A DNA stretch of 64,000 nucleotides from Anaspis maculata (taxonomy: Eukaryota; Arthropoda; Insecta; Coleoptera; Scraptiidae). Each line of letters begins with the position of its first letter. Position 1 is the first letter of the stretch. The DNA lies in assembly GCA_949128115.1 (NCBI GenBank), contig OX421962.1, forward strand, positions 14,211,262 through 14,275,261, read 5' to 3'. Both the position numbers and the translations under genes were made by a program. Below are positions 22,305-32,995 of the stretch, piece by piece. The notes under the pieces were generated by a model, which was not told the origin of the DNA, ran no database searches, and was given only the letters and a program-made list of their open reading frames with translations.

Positions 22305-22411
22305 ATAATATTTGAATTGAATGGATGTAGAAAGACGTAAAAACTTGTCCTGAGATAATCTTGTTGATATTAATTTTTTGTTGCTATAATTTTTGCGATG
22401 TGACAGGATTA

Positions 22412-22797
22412 TACAGCGTGTTCAACAATGATTGTCCTTGCCGCCTTTTCGAAATTTGGCCCGCATTAGACATGCGCCGCTTCATTGAAATCATTTTGCA
22501 ATACCGTAGTAACGAAATTGATAGACGTCACGTCACACTGACTGATATCAAATTTGAGGTTAACAGTGACAGCTCTGACTGCTGGTAAATAGTGAACAAG
22601 TAACCAGATGGAACAAAAATGGATCAGCCGTCAATCCCGTCACTATTAACCTCAGATTTTTCATCAATCAGTGTGACGTGACGTCTATCAATTTCATTAC
22701 TACTGTATTCTAAAATGATTTCATTGAAGCGGCGCATGTCTAATGCGGGCCAAATTTCGAAAAGGCGGCAAGGACAATGATTGTTGAACACGCTGTA
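22412..22797. mobile_element. Foldback FB5, 386 bp
   Basis: TACAGCGTGTTCAACAATGA (22412) pairs with TCATTGTTGAACACGCTGTA (to 22797) along ~150-bp arms. The spacer is about 80 bp. The TACAGCGTG terminus belongs to the TACAGNGTG class. It separates the Tc1 remnant from the 3' remnant of gypsy-2, both on the minus strand. Confidence 0.85.
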
Positions 22798-22799
22798 CT

Positions 22800-23250
22800 A
22801 AAAAGCCACTCTGCTTGAATGTATAGGCACTCTGCCGATTTGCTGCAGCGCCAAAAGTTGCGGTTTTTTTTGTACTTTCCCTGCAGGAAGTTATCTATTT
22901 CCATAACAACAATGTCATCTGAATAATCATAGCATCTGCAAATGTCAATTCCAACAATTCATAAACTTCAATTTTGACAATTTTCCTCACACATAATGTC
23001 CGCGACTGCCGCATGAGGGTGAAACGGGCGGGATATTCAAAATGTACAAAGCGCCTATACGGTAGAAAAATTTGTGAATGTGGCTTCTTGTCCCTTTCTT
23101 CAGACGTACCTTGTATCTTTCTTGAGCAGTAAGTTAAAGTTTTGTGGCTTTGATGCTAAATTTGGTATGAACTTCTGGTAAAAGTTTACCAAACCCAAAA
23201 AAGAACGTGACTGACCTACGTAACATCCGTTACATCTCTTGGTCTCTCAG
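22800..23250 (-). pseudogene. gypsy-2 RT/RNase H remnant
   Basis: Downstream of the RT, the minus-strand reading decays. KCKFNQKSITYLGHKID remains from the RT-RNase H connection near 23320-23270, and LQQIGRVPIHSSRVA at about 22855-22810 resembles the end of a gypsy RNase H. Several stops intervene. The element ends at FB5, so the integrase and 3' LTR are missing. Confidence 0.45.
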
Positions 23251-23998
23251 CTTCCCAGATTGCTTGTACCTTCTCCGATGTTGAATTCTATTCGCGTCAA
23301 TTTTGTGTCCCAGGTACGTAATAGATTTCTGGTTGAATTTGCATTTGTCCTTGTTAAAGTGTTGTCCAAATTATTGTGCCGCCACCAATAAATTTTCCAA
23401 CCTCCGGATAAGTTCCTCTTCTGTACTTCCCTGGATTGCAATGTCATCGAAGAACACGACGACTCCTTCCATTTCTTGTAATATCTGTTCAATAAATCTC
23501 TGCCATATGTTAGGCGCTGTTTTCACACCAAACATGAGCCGCTTTACCTTGTAAACGTCTTTATGGGTACTTATTGCCTGCATTTTTGCTGTATTCTCGT
23601 CGCATTGTATATGTAAGTAGGCCTGATGTACATCCAAGGTGCAGAACAATTTTCCGCCGTTCATTTTCAACAAGATGTCTTCAACTTTTGAGATCGGGTA
23701 ACGATCGTCTTTGATTTAGGGATTCATAGTCGTTTTGTAGTCGGCACATAGTCGAATTTTTCCATTTGGCTTTACAACTGGAACCACTGGTGTTCCCCAC
23801 ATACAGTGTTCGATTTTTCTTCAATGATTCCGGCTTCTTCCAACCGCGTAATTTCTTCTTCGGCCCTGGGTAGTAACGCGTAGGGTACTGGTCTTGGCCG
23901 GAAAAACACCGGTTGAACCTTTTCATCGACGAGCTGGTGTGTACATGCGTAGTTTGGTACGGTTCCCACTGTGGCCTGATATATATCGGTGTATTCAT
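23251..23998 (-). pseudogene. gypsy-2 reverse transcriptase
   Basis: The minus strand carries the RT entry RPRPVPYALLPRAEEEITRL (24350-23772 frame), then shifts near 23810 to a frame with [13 protein letters not shown], a TAG near 23717, and then GGKLFCTLDVHQAYLHIQ, MFGVKTAPNIWQRFIEQIL and VVVFFDDIAIQGST. The catalytic box is FFDD in place of YLDD, a non-standard first residue though the two aspartates are present. It is continuous with the protease upstream. Confidence 0.8.
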
Positions 23999-24350
23999 TC
24001 AACAGTTTTTCTAATTTCTCTGTGTACATTTCCCCCGTGCTTTGGAATTGATGTATTGATTCCCAATCAATTTTGATTCTCTTCAGCCATTCTCTTCCGA
24101 AAATCGGTTCCACGTTTAACGGTAGCACGTAGATCTTGCCCTGTATCAACTGCCCTCTATAGCTTATTTTCACTGAAGCTTTTCCTCTTGGGTAGATTTC
24201 TTCACCGGTATATGTTCGTAATTTGACATTGGCTGAACGCAGCCTTTTAGCCGGGTACATTCTCTGAAGTTGATTCAACGACATTGTAGAAAGTGCTGCG
24301 CCGGTATCCAATTCTATAGTACATTCTTTGTTGTCCAGTTTTACATTCAA
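23999..24350 (-). pseudogene. gypsy-2 protease
   Basis: The frame begins MNVKLDNKECTIELDTGAAL; ELDTGAA is the aspartic protease active site (DTG). PIFGREWLKRIKIDW marks its end, the usual junction to RT in gypsy elements. It lies between Gag (stop near 24498) and RT in the normal order, with a frame change from Gag near 24365. The protease would process the polyprotein. Confidence 0.8.
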
Positions 24351-24497
24351 TAGGAATTTTTTTGCATACTAAGATATGAAGTGAATCGTTAACATTCCAG
24401 CTTGGTCTCTTCCGTCATCCTCTTCATCCTCGTCATCTTCTGCCATCATCATTTTTTGGTCCTTGCTTGAATAATGCCTTCCTTTCAAACATACTCT

Positions 24498-25343
24498 TCA
24501 TAGATGTCTCTTTGTACCACACATGCCGCAAATTAAATTCTTCGCAGAACATTCGTCTGCCCTGTGATTTTCCCTGCCGCATCTGAAACATTTTCCCAAT
24601 AATTCTTTTATTGAACTTCCCTGGTTACCCTTCTCATCTCTGCCGTTCCAACTGCTAGCCTTTTTCACGTTACTTATTTTGTTGATTAAAGTAACTGGCT
24701 GCATTTGGTTCGAATCTCTTTTTAATGTTTCGATTGCTTTGGCTAAATGTATGATTTCCTCCAGGGTCACTGTCGCCTTTTGTTGTAGCAATCGTTCACG
24801 AATGTCGGTGTCCCTAATACCTCGTATAAACTGGGACCTCATGTGTGCATCATTGGTTGAACTGTTGGATTTTCCGCAAGTAAAATTGCAGTACATGGTC
24901 AGTTTTCTTAGTTCTGCAACATAATTGATTATGGTCTCACCTTCCTGTTGCATACGTAATGAAAATTTGTGTTTTTCGGCTATTTCGCTCGGCTCTGGTG
25001 ACAAATGGTCTTTCAGTAGTTTAACCAGTGTCTTGTGATGTTTTGTTTTTGGTAAGTCCGGAGCTGTAAGTTTTGTCAATGTTTGATAAATTTTGGGACT
25101 AAGACAGTTTATTAGGATTTGTACGCATATAGTGTCGTTTGTCGTATCGTTAACGTTTTTCAGTTCCAGATGATATTCCAGTCTATGTAAATAGCAATCG
25201 AATGTTCCATTTGACTCATTATAAGGTTGTAAATTCCCGTTTTCCCGGATTTCCCGGCTTCCAACTTGTCGTTCCATCAACGCCTTATTCATGGCTTGCA
25301 TTTCTTGTATTGCCTTCGTCAACTGTTTCATGTACCGTTCCAT
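24498..25343 (-). CDS. gypsy-2 Gag
   Basis: The ATG at 25343-25341 opens a 281-codon frame. It has a coiled N-terminus (MKQLTKAIQEMQAMNKALM), a capsid-like helical core (YLHRLEYHLELKNV, FIRGIRDTDIRERLL) and a zinc knuckle CFRCGRENHRADEC. A second knuckle starts CGMCGTKRHL, but a TGA falls before its last Cys (RVC follows in frame), so the annotated stop is a nonsense mutation within the knuckle. The start is about 140 bp inside a PBS-like sequence. Gag packages element RNA. This is the best preserved gypsy Gag in the window. Confidence 0.8.
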   Translation of the reverse strand: MERYMKQLTKAIQEMQAMNKALMERQVGSREIRENGNLQPYNESNGTFDCYLHRLEYHLELKNVNDTTNDTICVQILINCLSPKIYQTLTKLTAPDLPKTKHHKTLVKLLKDHLSPEPSEIAEKHKFSLRMQQEGETIINYVAELRKLTMYCNFTCGKSNSSTNDAHMRSQFIRGIRDTDIRERLLQQKATVTLEEIIHLAKAIETLKRDSNQMQPVTLINKISNVKKASSWNGRDEKGNQGSSIKELLGKCFRCGRENHRADECSAKNLICGMCGTKRHL

Positions 25344-25482
25344 TTTCCACAGTAACTTCTTCCTTCTTACTCCGTCATTTTAAATCCTTGGGCTTTGCGA
25401 GGTCGTCATCTGTAGTCGTGATTTTCAAGAGTAATCTGTTTATCCGTAATCGTTATCGTATTCTTGTTCGTTGCCAATCTTC

Positions 25483-25493
25483 GTCGCCAATTT
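25483..25493 (-). promoter_or_regulatory. gypsy-2 primer-binding-site-like sequence
   Basis: On the minus strand, TTGGCGACGAAGATTGG directly follows the putative LTR end. It shares TTGGCGACGAAGAT with the gypsy-1 site at 5774, which indicates both elements prime with the same tRNA. The tRNA itself is not identified. Confidence 0.6.
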
Positions 25494-25800
25494 GATATAT
25501 ATTTTCCAGAAGTTTTAAGAGCGAAATTAAATTCAAGGGTATAAAATCGATGTTCATTTTTCTTCTGATATTACAGCAAAAAGTTATCGTCACCCTATCT
25601 ATTATTTCATACAATACAAGAAATAATGGTATTTACATAAAACAGCAACACACTTAACAGCTGTTTCCATAACTCCCGTTAATGTAGGTACCTATACCTA
25701 ATTTAGGTTTTGGATGAACAGACTCGTCCGAAACGATTCTGTTTTTTCTGCTCAGCCCCGCCCACAGGTCCCTCTGGTGTGCTGTCAACTCTACACAGCT
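25494..25800 (-). mobile_element. Putative 5' LTR of gypsy-2 (outer edge uncertain)
   Basis: The inner edge is set by the PBS-like sequence and a minus-strand CA end. The outer edge cannot be fixed because the 3' LTR is missing; about 300 bp is a guess. No TATA box is convincing. Confidence 0.35.
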
Positions 25801-28800
25801 TCTTCATGCTCAAGTTGTTTCTGCATCAAAAGTCGGTGGCATGATGGTAGAACCGGAATTTACCACCCTTCGGGTGAACCTGACGAGAGCCATGTACACA
25901 GACAGCTTTTTCGTGTCCAGATTGTTTTCATATCAAAAGTCAGTAGTAGAGCGTGTATTGGTGTTTCGGCGTGTTGTCGATGAAACGTCCGTCTCCCGTC
26001 TTGACATTTTCATTCCAACTGAAACTCAGTTTTCGAGAGACACACTTGACCAAAAAATTGTTCCAACCTATTGAAATCGACCGGCTCTTCAGCCTATAAA
26101 GAGTAAACGTAAAACATCGTGAGCTTTGGTAATACACCCGAAAAGGGAGATGCCGTCGTCAAGTAACGGGAAGTGGAAAAAGTGTAGAAAATGACGGGAG
26201 ATGTCCAAAAGAAAAACACAAGAAAAACTGGGTATTTTCTGCTCCAGATCATAGAAAAGAGAAGATTCAAGTCTCTTCCGATGTTGGCGACTTCCCAAGT
26301 ATAGCTGCCGTGCCTTCAGAACGCTCGAAGATAAGTGATTCAGTTGTTTTGGTTTCCTGTCAGTTAGACATTATTAATTGTAACAATTAACGGGATAATC
26401 ACATTCAGGGGATAAAGGGAATACACGTAGCTTTTGGGTCACTGTTATTGGGAGCTTGAGAGAGACGGAAGAGTAGAACGATGTCGCCACAAGATTTCCA
26501 GATGAACTGGGACCAAGCTACCACGAGAGCCAGGGTCTGGCGAGACAACAAAGCGTTGACCTGTAGAACGGGTGACGTGGTTTTGAGAGCTACGAGGTAT
26601 GCCGTCATACTTGATGGGCATGGTTGTGGTATTCTTCTCAGTCGAGTTGAATCGCTTTAATGATTTCTTCATACTTTTGTTTACTATGATTCATATTACA
26701 CTGATCGACTGTCCTCTATATTCATGCCTGAGTCCTGTGAGATAAAGATATTTGGCACAACGGATATTTTTACTTGCTGTCGTGTTTTGTAAGAGAAGGG
26801 TATCTTGTGAAAGAAGATATCTTTCCTTACTTTGTTATCTGATGAAATAATATACGTCTTCAACTGTTAAGACCTGGTTTTTGATATTGTTGATTTATCT
26901 CGAGCCATGTTGTGGTATTTATTGTGATAAATAATTGATGATGATTTTATTGACCATGTTTATCATGTTTATTCTTGATCTTTTATTGTCCTGTTTTATT
27001 ATGGTACCATTAAAAGACATCCGTATATGCAACACTGTTCTCTTTTCTTCTTTCGGCAGCAGGGGCCTGTTCAAGAGAACCTGTGCTTAGCCAAACTCGT
27101 CTCTATTCCCCTTTAGATCCCTCGTCAATTTAGGTCACCGCAGAACTTACTAATACACGTTTGTCTCCCTCTTCTTTCCCTTCGCGCCAAGTGATGTATA
27201 GGCGATGCTCACACATTGGTTCTGCCGTTTAGTTTCCGCTATACAGGTTCCTCAACAATCTAGGTTACTGGAACTAATATGATCTGTTCTAGCGAGAGCG
27301 ATACTCTCTCCCGTCTTTCTCTTGTTCTCTCTGCATCAGTGGCTTACCCACTGCATTTCAAATAGTGGGAGGGTGGTGTAATTGAATTGATATTGCATGA
27401 TTGCATATGAGTCGATATATTTGTCTTTGGAATAAAATTGTTCTCTGTTGATTTTGAAGTCTCTGCGTTTCATTTCCAAGCCTTCACTTACCTGTACTAC
27501 CTTGGGTAACTACGAAACAACGAAAGTCCTAACAAACAATACTAGACAAACACGAACTTTGGCCAAACTAAGTCTTCAACTTTAAAGGGGATTCTTCTTC
27601 TTCTTTGGGGAATGTTTATTTTTATAAGAGGGGTGGGTTGGGAGATTACACTATTCATCATTCAAGCACGATATTTAGCCTGATTAATAAGATTTCAGAG
27701 CGCAATTTATAACAATGTTCCACTTATTACTCATAATAATTGTCAATTTGTCTGTCTAACAGACTGTCAAGCAGCTTGTCTTTTCACTACATCTTGAACG
27801 GCTTCAAGGCTTTGACTCTGCTAAGTTTATTACTGAAACGTGATTTGTACGTCCCAGACGTTTTCGTAAATCAAAATTATGTAACTCTGCAGGCTGTGAC
27901 GTGACTTTACTGAGTCGTAAGTACCCCACAATACGAATCCCGTAAACTAATTTAGTTATTTATCAATCACGTTGCTGCCGGAATAAAACGTTCATGACTT
28001 TATTAATTACAGGATCCTGTACGCATTCAATTCTCATTTTGATCAACGTCATCATCGTGCACCGACAGCAGGTCATTATTCGCCACGTCGTCACTGTCGT
28101 GACAATTTCGTTGCGCTTTATTGAAATATTCAGTTGCAAAATTTTCAATAACACCCCGGACCGTGCAACATGGCGTTTAATTAACGGACAAAACCATTAC
28201 TTTGACCTGTCACTCTAGTTGACGTATCATGCTAATGATACTGGATTAGTTTTTCGATATATTCTCCGCCACCCCCCACATACACACACATCATTTTCAT
28301 TATATACCGCGACCTTGACGCGGACGTAACAATTTGTGTGTCTCTCTCTCTTCGCTACGTCCGTCGAGCTGAATAATTGATCGATCGCTATGGCAGCTCA
28401 GAACGATGGTACAAGACTGCCCCCCGAAACTTAATTATTATTAAATAGATGTCTAGAAGTGTATCGCGTGAAAATTCCAATTATCGCCTCGCCGCCGCCG
28501 CGTACCCACTTTGGAAAACGGGGATTCGATAAATCAGGCATTTTATTCGTAGAATTATTGTCTGCTTAATTATTACCGAATAATTTGGTTCGTAACTCTG
28601 CGGGGAGGATCGTGATAAATTGCACGCCGACCTATACGCCGCGCGTGTAGTTTTAAAATAGAAACTGTTTACCTATTCGATTCTTTGGGGAGAGATTTCC
28701 AAATTAATCGAGTTTCAATTTATTACGTCGACATAGCGTATACAAAATTAAGTTTTAGTGTGACGTCACGTTCAGTCGCGTATAATATATTCGTAAAGGG
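25801..28800. other. Intergenic, no gene identified
   Basis: About 3 kb without a recognised gene. A short direct repeat (TGCATCAAAAGTCGGTGGC at about 25823, ATATCAAAAGTCAGTAGTA at about 25930) is visible. At about 27430 an AATAAAA precedes a GTCTCTGCGTTTCATTTCC stretch that could be an old LTR end, but this is unproven. From 28260 to 28790 the composition changes to CpG-bearing sequence with several TAATTA motifs, possibly host regulatory DNA. Confidence 0.35.
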
Positions 28801-28828
28801 TAAATCGATGAGCTTTCACCGCGACTTG

Positions 28829-29020
28829 CTATAGACGACTCAATGTCGATAGCTGTGATGACTGTCTGTCAAAACGAACCATCTCCGTACGAAGCAGAAT
28901 GCGTAAAGCTTCAAATTCAAACGTAGATAGTTTTGCTAAAAAACAGGTCAGCCCAACAGAGCCCATGCAGTCGAACACGTGATCGAGATGAGAGGACCAC
29001 CCGTCGCAGAACAAGCACAT
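28829..29020 (-). repeat. Degenerate RNase H-like module, locus B
   Basis: The minus strand reads FLAKLSTFEFEALRILLRTEMVRF, related to the AKLST / EREAL modules at loci A and C and to the RNase H helix of gypsy elements. It stands alone and runs antisense to gypsy-3, which starts about 20 bp downstream, so it is not part of that element. Confidence 0.4.
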
Positions 29021-29039
29021 CGCTTACTAAGTTACGTTA

Positions 29040-29684
29040 GTTTTCCAAGATATGTTGGCCAGCGGAACGAGCCGCCCATCGAAGGGCCAATGGACTTCGC
29101 CGCTCCATATGGTAAAAAAGTAGGACGGTCGTCGTCTGCATGCCATCACGCAGTCTGATTGCTACCCCCTTCCACATATCCTCGACATCGTCTCTGGTTC
29201 TCGCGATGAAACATTTTTTTCCACGATCGACATGGAAAAATCATATTGCCAGATCCCAGTGGCTGCTGAAGAAGTTGAGAAGACGCCCGTCATAACACCG
29301 TTCGGGCTCTTCAGATTTTCTTGCATGTCCTTCTGGCTTCGTAACGTCGCATGGACCTTCCAACGGCATATTAACAAGACGCTACGTGGTTTGGACTTTG
29401 CTGTCGTGTATTTGGAAGACATTCTGGTAGCTTCGTCGAAAGCTGGAGAACACCAGCAACATCTGAGAAAAGTTTTCGAGCGCTTGCGTTCGTCCAGTTC
29501 CATCATCAACTTCGCTGAATACCACTTTAGTCAGCACGATGTTGAATTCCTCGGCCACAAGACGAGCAAAGAGTATAGCCCATTCTTGAAAAGGTCGACG
29601 CAGCACTCAAGTCGACCTCGAGTAGCGATCAAAGCTTTCGAGGAGATCAAACAGCGACTAGCGACAGAGCTATGCTTGAATTGA
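29040..29684 (+). pseudogene. gypsy-3 reverse transcriptase
   Basis: The plus strand shows MLASGTSRPSKGQWTSPLHMVKK (about 29052-29118), then CYPLPHILDIVSGSRDETFFSTIDMEKSY, FGLFRFSCMSFWLRNVAWTF and the catalytic VVYLEDILVASS (YLEDI in place of YLDDI, so the first catalytic aspartate of the box is Glu). VEFLGHKTS follows. Gag and protease are missing upstream. The remaining frame from 29232 is open for 150 codons but begins within the domain. Confidence 0.8.
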
Positions 29685-29944
29685 TTCAATCAGATTATAA
29701 ACCAATCATTTTTGCCTTCAACCAACGGTTGAAGGAGGCATCGCTGCAACAGCAGCGTCATCTCGAGTTCATTGGACAGCTTTCTACAGATATCTGGCAC
29801 ATCTCGGGCTCCAATGACGTCGTCGCCGACGCCCTCTCGAGAACCGAGACGATCCTAGATTTCGACCAGACAGCACGCAAACAACAAATCGACGGAGAGC
29901 TCGAAAAGTTTTATTGGTTTGCGACAACACCGACGGCAGAATAG
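29672..29944 (+). pseudogene. gypsy-3 RNase H end and linker
   Basis: The frame reads ELIQSDYKPIIFAFNQRLKE, RHLEFIGQLSTDIWHISGSNDVVADALSRTE. HISG.N.VADALSR is the hallmark end of gypsy RNase H. The N-terminal half of the domain is deleted, joining RT directly to this end. A Lys/Glu-rich linker to the integrase follows. Confidence 0.8.
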
Positions 29945-30600
29945 GCTTATTCGTACCCGCCTCCATGCGGCATCAAGTCTCCACCATCGTTTCGTTTGGT
30001 ACAGTATGAACAAAGACATCACGCGCTCAGCCAAATCATGCGACATCGGTCAAAGGAACAAGGTGATGAAGCACAAGTCACGAAATGGGTTTGACGGTCT
30101 GATGAGCGATATTTTACCTGGAAATATAGCAAAAGCCTTCTGGAGAACGTAGATAGTTCGGTGTGGTTGCCTTTCTACCGTAACAACAGACCAAAGCCGT
30201 CAATTCGAGCCAGATCTGTTCGTCGAATTGGCAAAGCGAACAGAGGCCAAACACTGCCGGACGACAGCGTATCACCCACAAAGTAATGGGATGATTAAGC
30301 GGGTACACCGAACACACAAGCATAAGCTCAAGGGTTGCCAGACAACTTAAATCGATGCCTTTCATAAAGCATTGTTCGGCATGCGCACCACTTTCAAAGA
30401 AGACTTTGGATGCTTCTCTGCGGAGGTACTTTATGGCACCACCCACCATTCGCCTGCCAGGCGGTTTTTTCTTAATTAGGTAACGTCAACCACAAGCACG
30501 ATGAGTTTCTCGATTATCGCCCACATACCCGATTCAACCAATCAGAACAACCGATTGAGACCCACGTGACTCGGTTTAATCTATCGATTAATGCACACTA
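29945..30600 (+). pseudogene. gypsy-3 integrase core with lost catalytic Glu
   Basis: In shifting plus-strand frames the core reads STVTTDQSRQFEPDLF (second catalytic Asp in TTDQ), HCRTTAYHPQSNGMIKRVHRT and FGMRTTFKEDFGCFSAEVLYG. The residue that should be the catalytic Glu (GMIER) is Lys, so the strand-transfer centre is destroyed. PARRFF near 30455 is the usual post-core boundary. The reading fades by 30600. Confidence 0.75.
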
Positions 30601-31152
30601 GGAGGTGAATAATGCACACTAGGTAATAGCACCGGATTGAAATTTTTTGGACCCACAAATAATATGTAATTTAAACGACTGTATTTATACTTGTTTCGAT
30701 TGAAATTTTAGTACTGTCGCGTTTAAAGGGTCTTCCACTTCCTAAAATACAATTTTACAACATATTAGACTTCGTTTCAGCATTTTTTCCAGCAACGAGG
30801 CCCCTTCCTTGATACGCGACTGTGCACTTTCCTTTCATACGCTGTCAACAGCTGTTAGTGACATTGAGCTTTTAGCTCTACCAGTCTACCGCCCATGTGA
30901 AACTACTGTGTTGTGAACTACCACTCATGGCAAGATAATTATTATTTAGCCAAGCAGAATTGACTTGATCGAGTAGTGAGCTTCACAAGTGTATTAATTT
31001 ATCAGAAAAAAGAAAAAAAACATTCTCTTGAAATTGATTTTTTTTATTCAACAAGGCATGCTTTGAAATTGACAGTTCTATTATACAATGATACATTGGA
31101 CCTACCATTTCTACTAGTAGTCTATATGTGCGATAATCTGCTAAATTCAACT
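30601..31152. other. No gene seen
   Basis: About 550 bp of AT-rich sequence between gypsy-3 core and hairpin. TAATGCACACTAGG occurs twice in direct order at about 30590 and 30610. Confidence 0.4.
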
Positions 31153-31352
31153 CGTGCTTTGTGTTTTATTCGAGTTAAATGTTTTAAATTCCTCAAACAA
31201 ACTATCAATCACTCGAAAAGTAGATCTGATATTATTTTGGACAAAATCCCTCGACTTTGTCTCGGGATTTTAGTCAGATAATATCGGGTCTACTTTTCCC
31301 TCGTGATTGACAGTTGTTTTCGGGTTAAAACGATTTAATCGAAAAAACACTA
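31153..31352. repeat. 200-bp hairpin
   Basis: GTGTTTTATTCGAGTTAAA (near 31160) pairs with TTTAATCGAAAAAACAC (about 31334-31350). The stem runs inward through AGTAGATCTGATATTATT and GATAATATCGGGTCTACT to a short central stem AAAATCCCTCGA/CTCGGGATTTT with almost no loop. It is a compact MITE-like hairpin inserted between gypsy-3 pieces. Confidence 0.8.
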
Positions 31353-31399
31353 AGACTTGTTATATTATTATTGATAAACAACGTGTTGTGGCGCAGCAT

Positions 31400-31682
31400 C
31401 TGTAGCCGGCACCTCTCAGACGTCACGACAAAACCTGAGTTTTTGTCCATAAAGACCTGGGAAGTTGCGACCAGATGTTTGTACGGGTGGATAAAGTGCG
31501 TTCGTCAATACACCCACCTGACCCTCAAATTTTTGGAGCATACATCAAAATCCTTTTTACTTCAACTCAACGGTGAAGTTTTAACATGCGCCCAGGAGCA
31601 TCTGAAGCCAGCGTATGTACTGAGCGACGCAAACAAAACGCTGCTGCCTTCCCAAACTGCCACGAAAAACAACACACCTTAA
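31400..31682 (+). pseudogene. gypsy integrase C-terminal fragment
   Basis: The frame ends KSFLLQLNGEVLTCAQEHLKPAYVLSD. The pattern (F.L.LNG...RLKPAY.LSD) is the C-terminal end of a gypsy integrase, with His in place of the usual Arg. It probably belongs to gypsy-3, separated from the core by about 800 bp that includes the hairpin. No 3' LTR is recognisable after it. Confidence 0.55.
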
Positions 31683-31879
31683 ACCCTACCCAGACCGTGA
31701 GAGGACAGATAAAACCCGCGAACCAGGAACAAGAACCAGTTGGCCAAAGTAACGGTTTCGCCTTTGAATAAAACGACGGACAATGCGGTCCGTCACTGGG
31801 CAGGGGGCTGTATAGTAGCCAATAGTAGGTAGCGGTGAGTTTCTCAACAATAGAAGTTTAACGTGCATTAGCCAAGCAG

Positions 31880-32519
31880 AAAATCGAGGAAATGAAGAAG
31901 TCATACAGAAGCAAAAAAAGGAGCAAAGGATGTGAGCAGAACAAAGTAGGCTATACGAAAATTGGAAAAAAAAATGATGAAGCACACAGTGCGAATAAGA
32001 AGAAAAGTTGCTATAAACATGAGAAAAAAAGATCACAACCAGAGTATAGAGAACAAGAAAAAGAAAAAGCAGCCAAGTACACGATTGCTTAGAGTCGTAT
32101 AGAGAACGAGAAGAAGAGAAAACTCTCAAGTACGTGTGAAGAAAAGATCAAACCAGAGTAAAGAGGACAAAAAAAAAAAGAGATGCCGCAAACAAGAAGC
32201 TAAGAAGGTCACAACTCAAATATAGAGAACAAGAAAGAGAAGGATGAAAAAAGTAGATCAAAGAAAGCTATACGAGAATTGTGAGAAAATAATGTAGAAC
32301 ACAGTGAGAATGAGAAGAAAAGTTGCTGAGAACATAAGAAAAAAGACCACAACCAGAGTATAGGAAACAAGAAAAAGAAAAAGCAGCCGAGTATAGAGAA
32401 CAAAAGGAAGAAGAAACTGCCAAGTACGTGTGAGAAAAAGATCAAAACCAGAGTAATGAAGAGAACAAGAAAAAAATAAGATGCCAAAAACAAGAAGCTA
32501 AGAAGGTCACAGCTGAAAT
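31880..32519 (+). repeat. Lys/Arg/Glu-rich tandem array, period ~314 bp
   Basis: A-rich sequence translating in fragments to PEYREQEKEKAAKY and similar K/R/E strings. A block with AATAAGAAGAAAAGTTGCT near 31994 recurs as AATGAGAAGAAAAGTTGCT near 32308, followed in both copies by CACAACCAGAGTATAG, giving a ~314-bp tandem duplication. Frames are broken repeatedly. Arrays of YRE/ER-type repeats are known upstream of some insect helicase-type transposon proteins, but no helicase is seen here. Confidence 0.6.
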
Positions 32520-32825
32520 ATAATAATAATAATAATTTATTGAATTATCTACAGGAAATATCCTATTTACAAGATGATGAACAAAAAATAGTGAACAACA
32601 TAATTGTGTATAAAGCAATGAAACAATACAAAACTGGAAGACATCACAATTAAAAAAAAAACAAAGATCTATGGGCTACCGATACAGACAGTTAAAAATT
32701 TCTCGGATAGATGGTATAGTCGCGTTGAAAATGTCACATCCTTCCTCGATGTCGGAGTAGCTGCGTATCATCTTATAGAGAGGGGAGGACATCAGCACAT
32801 TCGTTCTCTTCGTTCGTTCTTCTAA
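32520..32825 (-). mobile_element. LINE 3' end inserted in the K/R/E array
   Basis: On the minus strand a frame reads PLYKMIRSYSDIEEGCDIFN then REIFNCLYR and a stop, a typical C-terminus of a CR1/jockey-like ORF2. An untranslated tail follows and ends in a (TAA)n-type microsatellite at 32521-32537. The element is 5' truncated to about 300 bp. The array resumes on the other side at about 32826. Confidence 0.7.
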
Positions 32826-32995
32826 ATATGGAGAAGAAGAAAGAGAAATAAAGCCGAATACATGGAATGAAAAAGATTAGAACCAGAGTTGAAGAAGTGG
32901 AGAAAAAAGCGCTCGAAACAAGAAATCAATAAGGCTACAACCAGAGTATAGAGATCAAGAGAAAGAAAAAGATGTACTATTCAAGAAGGCACTCA
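32826..32995 (+). repeat. Continuation of K/R/E-rich array
   Basis: CAACCAGAGTATAGAGATCAAGAG at about 32938 matches the array units before the LINE insertion (CAACCAGAGTATAGAGAAC at about 32037). This shows that the array once ran through and was later split. Confidence 0.6.

Larger units (their letters stand above)
21733..22354 (-). mobile_element. Tc1/mariner element with internal deletion
   Basis: The tentative terminal repeats are GGAAAATTTTGACGTCT (about 21740) and AGACGTAAAAACTTGTCC (about 22333-22350). They enclose a transposase that has kept its N- and C-terminal parts but lost the middle, so the whole element is about 0.6 kb against 1.3-1.6 kb for complete Tc1 elements. TIR positions are approximate. 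Confidence 0.6.

Noticed and set aside
26405..26672. Overlapping frames resembling an integrase C-terminus
   Set aside because: The resemblance was weak and frame-dependent, and no neighbouring retroelement domain supports it.
31892..32129. Tandem repeats as a CRISPR array
   Set aside because: Units are long, degenerate and contiguous, with no short direct repeats and unique spacers, in eukaryotic sequence.
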